25,496 bases of DNA from Chara braunii (lineage: Eukaryota > Streptophyta > Charophyceae > Charales > Characeae), in assembly GCA_003427395.1 (NCBI GenBank), contig BFEA01000163.1:884160-909655 (forward strand), read 5' to 3'. This document shows, in pieces, positions 20,171 through 25,496 of the stretch. Both the position numbers and the translations under genes were made by a program. Numbering within the stretch: position 1 is the stretch's first letter; every line of letters begins with the position of its first letter. The notes beneath the pieces were generated by a model. The model had not been told where the DNA came from. It made no database searches and was given only the letters and a program-made list of their open reading frames with translations.

Positions 20171-20585
20171 GTTCTTCCGGAGGAGGGTGGAGGTAAGGAC
20201 GTGGGAATACCTAGCGTATCACCAGATGAAATTACTATAGCAACTAGTGAGGGCTAAGAAACTGCGAAGCTGCTTGAGGGATGCGGGGACGAGTCACTCC
20301 GCAATAGCAGTGATCTTCCCGTTGTCCATGTGGAGACCCTGGTCAGACACATGATGTTCTAGGAAGTCCGCTTTGCGTTGGACAAAGCAACACTTACTCA
20401 ACTTGGCATAGAAGTCATGCTTGCGTAAGCGTTGTAGGACATCGCGAAGGTGTCTGAGATGGTTTTCTAAGGCACGACTGTAAACCAAGATGTCGTCCAT
20501 ATATTCTTAAAGGATGTCCCTAAAGATAATGTTCATGGCCATCTGGAAGGTGATAGGTGCGTTGGTGAGGCCGAATGGCATTATT
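20171..20585 (-). pseudogene. Reverse transcriptase, C-terminal half of palm
   Basis: The segment starts at IMPFGLTNAPITFQ (Met at 20581) and passes a stop at 20507-20509 to EYMDDILVYSRALENHLRHL, LRKHDFYAKLSKCCFVQRKA, and then a thumb-like SLKQLRSFLALTSCYSNFI. The catalytic motif is YMDD (20492-20503), where most plant gypsy elements have Y-[LIV]-DD. A few residues normally present between FRD-L and the catalytic Tyr are missing. All RT sequence before MPFG is absent, so fingers and the first catalytic Asp are gone. Confidence 0.93.
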
Positions 20586-20589
20586 GTGT

Positions 20590-21715
20590 TGTTGGTGGAA
20601 GGTCCATCAGAGGTGGAGGTCATAGCCACAGCCAGTTGTGACGGAGTGGCGAGGTAGGAGGGTAAAGGGGGGGGAGCAGGTCGAGGGAAACGAGCCTGCA
20701 AAACAGAAGTGGGAGGGGCGGTATACGAAGAAGAAGGGTGAGCAGCCTGTGAAGGGTGAGCCTGACTCAAGGTGAGTATCTCCGCCTGGAGTTGCGCCAT
20801 TGTGGCCTATAAGGTAGTCACTCATTGGGTGCGCGGGGTTGGAGGTGGAGGAGGCGGAGAGGGTACCCTAGTGAGAGGAGTAACGAACTGTAGGGAACTC
20901 TAAGATGGGAGAGAGGAGATGAGTGGAGGAGGGAGGGCTCCGGGCCGTAGTGTCGGGACCGAAGCGGGAAGCCTGTAAGCCATACCGGGATGAGTAGATG
21001 AAACTATCTGGCCAGATACCGGTATCTGGGCAGCAGCCCGTACGGTAGTGGTTGAATCAGCAGGGGCGGCAGGGGCGGCAGGGGCCGATGAGTGTGCCGC
21101 AACATATGGTATGGTCTAAGCGGCAGCGACACTCACCACTGCGGAAAGGGAGTGTTGGGCCTGACTCGCGGGGGAGGACGAACCACCACGTATCTGTGTC
21201 CGGGGTCATAGGGAGTCGGACTGTGAGCTGGTAGGGGATGGGGTGTGAGAGCGGTGGAGAGAGTGATGAGAAAAACCCTTTATGAGATTGACTTCAAGGA
21301 TGAGCGCATGGACTTGCGCCTCCAGGGGTGCAAGCGCATCGTGTCACCCTTGCAAATGTGCAAGGAGGGACACAAGAACAGTGCGAAGGTCCATGAGGTC
21401 CATAGGGGTCTGATCCTGGACTGTCGGGTGGGTGCGCGCCTGAGAGGTGGAGGGCGTCGCGACGATCTCCTCGAGTGTAGTCTCGTTCGTGGGAGGTGGA
21501 CATATGAGGGTGGACATGGCGAGAGGTGGAGAAAAAGGAGGGGGGAAAATATGGGTTGTGGTGTGGGGACAGGGGACCGCCCGTGAGAGGGAGGGGATCG
21601 CGGGAGCGGAGTGAGTAGTCGTGAGTCGGTTCGCCTCGAAGTCGGCGGACCTCGTGTGAGATGATAGCATGGACCCGGTCGAGGGAGAGGATCTGATGGG
21701 GTACAAGGTGCCCAA
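20590..21715 (-). pseudogene. Gag-like N-terminal region, joined directly to RT
   Basis: One minus-strand frame, the same as that of RT, runs with in-frame stops from 21715 to the RT start. It is Pro/Ser/Ala/Thr-rich, with helical patches PMDLMDLRTVLVSLLAHLQG and LAPLEAQVHALILEVN, a Pro/Ala repeat, and MAQLQAEILTLSQAH near 20800. Acid and helical patches in a Pro-rich context fit a chromovirus Gag N-terminus. No capsid core, zinc knuckle or protease is present: the frame passes from STSDGPSTNN straight into IMPFGL. Stops lie after HLQG and near 21190, 21125, 20900 and 20810. Confidence 0.6.
21060..21086. repeat. Three 9-bp units in gag
   Basis: GCAGGGGCG occurs three times in a row (last base altered). 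On the minus strand it encodes a Pro-Ala-Ala repeat within the Pro-rich gag-like frame. Confidence 0.9.
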
Positions 21716-21977
21716 CGGGAGGAGTCAGGAAATTAGGGGGTTAGAAGAAACCTAAACCCTGGAAAAACTTTAACCGAACTTAGGGAAAGTGAGGGTGAAG
21801 TAGCAACAACCTAATCAAGAAAAAAGAAAAAAAAAACCATGAAGGGGGAAACGGGGAAGAAAAATAAATAAATTATGAGATTTCAAGATAAAAATAAAAT
21901 AAAGAAATAATATAAAAGGGATAAATAAATAAAATATAAATAGGGAGGAGAGATAATATTTATTTTTTTGGAATTTG
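21716..21977. other. AT-rich leader side of the chromovirus
   Basis: This lies 5' (minus sense) of the gag-like frame, where a leader, primer-binding site and 5' LTR are expected. I see no tRNA-complementary primer site and no LTR end. A-rich runs and TAAA words dominate 21815-21960. Confidence 0.4.
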
Positions 21978-22288
21978 CGGCAACATTTCCCCACCCCACA
22001 TGGGTTAAAAATGTGCCGAGAGAAAGAAAAGAGCAAGACGAACACATAAACTTTCAAAACATCGCAAATTAAAGTTTTCATAAAATAAATAAATAAATGA
22101 GAATGTGGAGGAGAGTAAAAAGAAACTAAGTGTTGAATTTTTTAAAATTTTCGGCAACATTTTGTTACCCTCATGGGGTCGAAGTGTGTCGTCAAAAATA
22201 TGTGACTAAGTAAAATAAGTGAGAGTAGGGAGAACAGAGAAAAAAATGGCAGCATTTCGTTATCCCCAAGGGGTCAAAATGTGTGCCG
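21978..22288. repeat. Three hairpin repeats with CGGCA arms
   Basis: Three units lie at 21978-22018, 22152-22191 and 22248-22288. Each begins (C)GGCARCATTT and ends AAATGTG(TG)CCG or a variant, forming an imperfect stem of about 9-10 bp. Each has an inner (A)CCC..GGG(T) stem; in the third the inner part is the perfect palindrome CCCCAAGGGG (22264-22273). The sequences between are unrelated and AT-rich. The same core appears in the repeat at 4082-4680. They may be elements of a retroelement leader or LTR. Confidence 0.75.
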
Positions 22289-22369
22289 ATAGCTGAAATA
22301 GCTAAGTCCTAAACAAATATAGAGGTGCCGCAGAAAAATTCAAAATTTCATAATTAAAAAAAAAAAAAA

Positions 22370-22835
22370 TAAAAAAAAATAGAAAAGAAGTAGGGGATAA
22401 GATCATTCGATTTTTTGAAGGAAATGAAAAAATTTAGATCAAACTTGAAGAGAATAAAAAAAAGAAGAACAACAGAAAAATTCGAAGTTGGGGGGGGAGG
22501 AGGATGGAAAAGTGATGAGGAAAGAGAAAAATAGGTAAGAAAGAGAAAAAAAGTGAAGTGGGAGATGGGGGGGGATGATGAGGTTGTAATTGGGGGAGGG
22601 AAGAGGGAGAGGAGGGTGAGAGAATGAGAGATAAATGGATGGGAAAGGTGGAGAGGAGTAGAAGAAATTAGTAGAAGATGATAAGTGGGGAGGGGAGGAG
22701 AGAAAAAGATGGTGGAAGATGAGTGAAGAGGGAGGTAGGAGGGGGGAGTAGTGGTAGAGTTAGAAAGAATGATGAAATGCTGTAGGGGGAGAGACAGTGG
22801 GTGGGGTAGGAGAGTAGGTTGGTGAAAAGTGGTAA
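22370..22835. repeat. Long purine-rich tract with G-quadruplex motif
   Basis: The plus strand is overwhelmingly A and G for about 465 bases, with many GGAGG and GAAAA words. A canonical four-run G-quadruplex motif lies at 22592-22616 (GGGGG, GGG, GGG, GGG with loops of 1, 4 and 6). The 169-codon minus-strand frame across it is Ser/Pro/Leu/Phe low-complexity, a by-product of the pyrimidine strand, and not a gene. Confidence 0.85.
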
Positions 22836-22947
22836 TACCAAGCTTTTGGTTGGCCAAGACCAAGAAGGTGGATCTTGACCTTCAAGACGCTGGCAGCCTA
22901 CTGCTGCAGCAGAAAATAATAATAATGAAATAATCAAGGGTTGATTG

Positions 22948-23140
22948 AGATCTTGATCAACCACCCTGATTGCACTGACGTGCAGGCCCCTAGCCAGGGA
23001 GGTCTTCACTGCTGCCAAACAGTCACTGCATCAATAAGAAAACTAATCATCATTATCATCTGCGTGTACTTAGATCTTGATCAGTCACCCAGATCTCACC
23101 GTAGTGCAGACCCCTCGCCGGGGGGGTCTTCAGGGTCTTC
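22948..23140 (+). repeat. 124-bp-offset direct repeat
   Basis: Two units start AGATCTTGATCA at 22948 and 23072. They share CACCC-GAT, GTGCAG-CCCCT-GCC-GGG and GGTCTTCA blocks at a constant 124-base offset. The open frame across 22941-23279 shows the repeat as a weak protein repeat but carries no domain. Confidence 0.85.
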
Positions 23141-23337
23141 AACACCCTCCCACGTGGCCCTGCAGATGACCACGTGTGCGGGCAGCATCAACGACGACAC
23201 GCCTGCCGACGGGAAGGGGGAGCAAAACGGTAGCACACTTGCTGTTGTCATGATGTCCACTGCTCACCAGGGGGGGTGAATAGTTGTTGCGGCACTTCTT
23301 CAACACGAATGTGCCAGATAAGTAGACCAATTTTAGA

Positions 23338-23412
23338 GTTTAGCTCGTGTGTTAAAGCACTGGCTACGCACGCGCATGCCCAGCAACTGCCCAAGTTCAA
23401 ATCCTGGCAGCT
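23338..23412 (+). mobile_element. tRNA-derived SINE head
   Basis: A box-A-like TAGCTCGTGTG (23341-23351) and a box-B-like AGTTCAAATCC (23394-23404) are separated by 42 bases. The T-arm reads CCAAG-TTCAAAT-CCTGG, four of five pairs with a standard seven-base loop, and the D-arm is partly paired. This is the internal pol III promoter layout of a tRNA or a tRNA-derived SINE. A functional tRNA is unlikely because the anticodon and acceptor stems do not form. Its 3' extent is unclear; the GA repeat at 23614 may end it. Confidence 0.55.
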
Positions 23413-23610
23413 GCACTCCCGGATATTGATATAATATAATTCGGGAGCGGGGTTGGGCGAGGCAGCGTGGGCACGTGGCGTGTGCGCATACGGCGGCCTT
23501 GGCCTTGGCGCGCACTCGTTGCGATGGGCTCTTCTTTTTCGCCACTTGTCACGCCGTAGGGCAGTGCAACTTTTCTCGCATTTGTGTCCTGCAAAACACC
23601 TCGAAAAAAG

Positions 23611-23651
<41 letters not shown>

Positions 23652-23794
23652 CTTTCTCCCCTCCCTCCCCTCCCCTCCCCCCCTTGTCACACCCATTTTT
23701 CTTTCTGCTCGTTACTTTTCAATTATTTTCCCTTATACTTTTTTTTTCCGTTTTTGTTGGGGATACCAGTCGTTCGACACTAGGTACCCCATCA
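23413..23794. other. Possible SINE body, GA microsatellite and pyrimidine tract
   Basis: A CTCCCG/CGGGAG inverted pair with an AT-rich loop follows the tRNA-like head. The plus strand then runs through GC-rich sequence into the (GA)n repeat at 23614-23649 and a C/T tract (23650-23685). No gene is seen; open frames here are low complexity. Confidence 0.4.
23614..23649 (+). repeat. (GA)18 microsatellite
   Basis: Thirty-six bases of pure GA repeat are followed directly by a C/T-rich tract, a purine-to-pyrimidine switch. Confidence 0.97.
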
Positions 23795-23829
23795 GACGCG
23801 GCTCGTTAACGGCCGCGTCGAAGTTTTTT
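23795..23829 (+). terminator. Hairpin followed by T run
   Basis: GACGCGGC (23795-23802) pairs perfectly with GCCGCGTC (23812-23819), and a six-T run follows at 23824-23829. A T run of this length is a pol III stop signal, so it could end a SINE transcript, but nothing links it to the head at 23338. Confidence 0.3.
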
Positions 23830-23960
23830 AGTTAGACAAGGTACTTGGTGGTTTAAGAGCCCCATGGCTGAGACAAGTACTTTCATGCACCTTATCCCAA
23901 ATACCTTCTAACGCAATACCTCCGTCCAATTATGGAGTTGTTTCTCTGTCATCCTCGGTC

Positions 23961-24000
23961 GGATGGTCAACTTCAGGTCAACATGTGAAGTTGACCATCC
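23961..24000. repeat. Perfect 15-bp inverted repeat
   Basis: GGATGGTCAACTTCA (23961-23975) and TGAAGTTGACCATCC (23986-24000) are exact reverse complements around a 10-base loop. The stop codon of the minus-strand open frame (23973-23975) lies in the left arm. Confidence 0.95.
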
Positions 24001-24410
24001 AATTCAATATTTTCCTCCCCTTTTCTCAACATCCAATCAGCGACTGGTTTTGACAAAGCTAGGTAGGTTGCGAGGATCCTACCCTTATTCCTGAATGAAT
24101 CCCTCTTGGGGAGAGCTCCGTGGATCCCATCTGCACCCCATCCATTTTCATAGACGCGTATCAACCCACTTTTGACATCCACAACAAGGGAGGTTGCTTC
24201 AGTATTGACAAAAATTAAAACAACATGATCGATCAACCATTCCACTTGAATTCGATACACATCTTGACTAACTATTACCCTGAAATCTTCTCCCGTTTCC
24301 ACTAACACAGGAAGAGAGCAATTAGGTAGAATCCCTTCATTGAAACATATACTCAGGAGATCCCTAATCCGTTGTCCACCTTCTTCCGTAAAGGGGGCGA
24401 TTGATGTAGC
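23973..24410 (-). CDS. Unrecognised 145-codon open frame, 5' end cut by an insertion
   Basis: The minus strand is open from an in-frame stop at 24411-24413 to the stop at 23973-23975. No ATG starts it: the first alternative start is GTG at 24306-24308. It reads FTEEGGQRIRDLLSICFNEG, ILPNCSLPVLVETGEDFRVI, VSQDVYRIQVEWLIDHVVLI, RVYENGWGADGIHGALPKRD, FRNKGRILATYLALSKPVAD and WMLRKGEENIELDGQ. Composition and alternation of hydrophobic and charged residues look like real protein, with a beta-alpha layout of about 110 residues. I recognise no family; a LINE ORF1-like or plant-retroelement RNA-binding domain is possible. The 5' end coincides with the tRNA-like head at 24403, so the gene is probably truncated there. 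Confidence 0.4.
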   Translation of the reverse strand, partial: ATSIAPFTEEGGQRIRDLLSICFNEGILPNCSLPVLVETGEDFRVIVSQDVYRIQVEWLIDHVVLIFVNTEATSLVVDVKSGLIRVYENGWGADGIHGALPKRDSFRNKGRILATYLALSKPVADWMLRKGEENIELDGQLHMLT

Positions 24411-24840
24411 TCAGTGGTTAGAGCACCGGTTGGAAATGCGCATTGTGGTATGAGGTTGCGGGTTAAAAACTTCGTAGCCTTGTGCACGGACACTGGCAGG
24501 GCGTTAGAATGACGTACGACTGGACACACACCCCCTTGGGATGATGCTAGTAAGTTATTACAGACACTGCCTGCGCACCACCCAAGGGGTAGTCCATGGT
24601 TGTTGTATGTGGGGATTGGGCGATGGTGGGTTTCGTTGTCGGGACAGAAACCCTACAGGGGTTTCTGCCCGAGTTTGTCAAGGTCAGTCGCTGTCCGATT
24701 TTTTTATGGGATTGAGGAACTGGTTGAGATTGACGTTGCCAAAAGTTGTTCAGACCAACCCTATAACTGAGAAACCTAAAGCCTGACGTCGTTGATGTAT
24801 GACGTCGTTGACATGGGACGTCGTTGACATGTGACGACAA
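24403..24840 (+). mobile_element. tRNA-derived SINE-like element with two hairpins
   Basis: A perfect A box, TAGCTCAGTGG (24407-24417), lies in a well-formed D-arm (GCTC 24409-24412 / GAGC 24421-24424). The expected B box is degenerate (GGTTAAAAACT, 24461-24471). Downstream are CCCCTTGGG/CCCAAGGGG (24532-24540, 24591-24599) and CAGAAACCC/GGGTTTCTG (24645-24653, 24659-24667), the latter extended by CGGG/CCCG. The segment ends in three 16-base GACGTCGTTGA units. The layout (tRNA head, structured body, simple repeat tail) is that of a SINE. The defective B box suggests it can no longer be transcribed from its internal promoter. Confidence 0.5.
24785..24832 (+). repeat. Three 16-bp GACGTCGTTGA units
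   Basis: GACGTC starts at 24785, 24801 and 24817. The units read GACGTCGTTGA(T/C)(G/A)T plus two bases. This may be the 3' tail of the SINE-like element. Confidence 0.9.
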
Positions 24841-25057
24841 CGGCGTCCGTTCGAGACAGCGGGAGTCGGCGGTATGGCCTGTCGTCTGCGGGTCTCGACA
24901 TGGCCGCAGGGGTGCGCGGTCATAGAAAGTCTGAGACTAGACTTATTCTACCTAAAAGATGTCGCGCGGCTTAGCAGTCGCGCGATTCAAGGCCTAAGTA
25001 AGCTAAAAAGGAGGGATGCGCAGGGTATAGGGCTACGGTGCGAGAGGAATAACAAGG
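24841..25057. other. Gene-free GC-rich spacer
   Basis: No gene or RNA motif is recognised. AAGTCT/AGACTT (near 24927-24944) and a repeated TCGCGCG word (24960-24990) are the only structures. Confidence 0.35.
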
Positions 25058-25452
25058 TTTTTTTTTTTTTTTTCTGGGCCGCCAGGTTAACCTCGAGCCA
25101 GGGTGAGGCCAGCAGGCCTATACCGAGGCCTACCCGATGGGCGGGCCCGGAGTGGTGGATGGGCAGCCATCCATAGGGAAGAAGCGGGCAGGCAAAGCCT
25201 GCAAGGTCACGGTATGGGGGAAACCTGACTGGGCGAGCTCTTCACATAGGCGAGCTGCTCCTGTCATTATCATGATAGGAGCTAGCCCAGTAGGTTATCG
25301 CAGAGGACTCTTACCTATCTGGTACCAGGATCAAGCTTGGCTGCAAGCATCTTACCGGGCTAGCTCCTTTTGGAGCAGCCCAAAGCAGTTGGGCGCGGCC
25401 AATCTCGGCCGCGCGATCCTCAAGATCGCGCGGCTGAGATCTGTCGCGCCCA
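25058..25452 (-). mobile_element. GC-rich structured retroposon-like element with poly-A
   Basis: Sixteen T residues at 25058-25073 read as a 3' poly-A tail on the minus strand. Behind them lie strong hairpins: ACTGGGCGAGCTC/GAGCTAGCCCAGT with one mismatch (25228-25240, 25279-25291), GCTCCT-G-TCAT/ATGA-T-AGGAGC (25257-25267, 25272-25282), GGGCT..CTCC/GGAG.AGCCC (25357-25381) and a stem of 27 pairs at 25390-25452. No protein frame or clear pol III boxes are seen. It may be a short retroposed structured RNA. The T run alone does not prove orientation. Confidence 0.4.
25390..25452. repeat. 63-base hairpin with 27 base pairs
   Basis: The inner stem pairs 25402-25418 with 25424-25440 (17 pairs, one G-T wobble) around the loop CTCAA. 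A two-by-two internal loop follows, and the outer stem pairs 25390-25399 with 25443-25452 (10 pairs, one wobble). It abuts the U6-like sequence. Confidence 0.93.
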
Positions 25453-25496
25453 GATCAAAGTGGCCCCTGCGCAAGGATGACACACATAAATCGAGA
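25452..25496 (+). ncRNA. U6 snRNA segment, partial, cut by window end
   Basis: The run GGCCCCTGCGCAAGGATGACAC (from 25462), followed after one base by CATAAATCGAGA, matches the central and 3' part of plant-type U6 snRNA with a single difference (A for G). This region of U6 pairs with U4 and forms the internal stem-loop in the spliceosome. The preceding bases AGATCAAAGT match only partly. The 5' stem-loop and ACAGAGA box that should lie upstream are absent, replaced by the GC-rich hairpin. It is therefore a truncated or chimeric U6 pseudogene rather than a working gene. The 3' end lies outside the window. Confidence 0.85.

Noticed and set aside
21245-21586. 113-codon plus-strand open frame
   Set aside because: Antisense shadow of the gag-like frame, GC-rich with no domain.
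16273-22360. LTR pair flanking the chromovirus
   Set aside because: I compared the AT-rich right flank with the left flank and saw no matching direct repeat, so LTR borders are not called.
22354-22863. 169-codon minus-strand open frame
   Set aside because: Ser/Pro/Phe/Leu low complexity from the pyrimidine strand of a purine tract; no domain.
24900-25496. Hammerhead ribozyme or viroid-like retrozyme in the structured GC-rich region
   Set aside because: No CUGANGA and GAAA core pair is visible on either strand.
1-25496. CRISPR array, bacterial operon or riboswitch
   Set aside because: Repeats vary in spacing and sequence, there are no Shine-Dalgarno-led gene strings, and the coding remnants are eukaryotic retroelements.

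Overview
The window looks like intergenic DNA from a large plant-type (streptophyte) nuclear genome. It is almost entirely decayed retroelements and structured repeats. Three things point there: a plant-type U6 snRNA segment at the right edge (the block ending CATAAATCGAGA), a Ty3/gypsy chromovirus with a C-terminal chromodomain, and tRNA-derived SINE-like heads among long AT-rich, stop-ridden stretches. I cannot name a species. I see no intact cellular protein gene, no operons, no rRNA and no CRISPR. Most open frames are under 120 codons and arise by chance or from low complexity.

Layout, left to right. (1) 1-6830: two diverged direct copies of one repeat family. Copy A runs about 205-2180 and copy B about 5950-6765; their left ends align at a constant 5745-base offset, and B is about 1.1 kb shorter. 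Copy A carries a 71-bp tandem array holding perfect 5' splice-donor-like sites. Between the copies lie a degenerate tandem repeat (4082-4680) and an array of nine small hairpins (4964-5664), in which a 19-base loop is conserved while the two arms change sequence yet stay complementary. (2) 8035-10985: two tandem diverged copies (X, Y) of an LTR-like sequence, each with a CAAT-like and a TATA-like box at nearly the same spacing. (3) 11640-16300: a cluster of hairpins and, on the minus strand, the remains of a second retroelement, with a helical gag-like stretch, a gag-like segment, a CX2CX4HX4C zinc knuckle and a pol-leader-like segment. (4) 17755-21715, minus strand: a chromovirus gag-pol pseudogene that has lost the part between the gag-like N-terminus and the middle of reverse transcriptase. 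It keeps RT, RNase H, integrase, a GPY/F-like segment and the chromodomain, all broken by stops and frameshifts. (5) 21960-25496: a hairpin repeat family, a 470-bp purine tract, a 124-bp direct repeat, two tRNA-like SINE heads, a 146-codon open frame that stops at one of those heads, and a GC-rich structured element with a 16-base T run next to the U6-like sequence.

Nothing here works together as a pathway. The coherent reading is layered insertion and decay of retroelements. The most unusual signal is the hairpin array at 4964-5664, followed by the U6/hairpin junction, the splice-donor array and the SINE-interrupted open frame. Assignments come from reading motifs by eye; no database search was possible.
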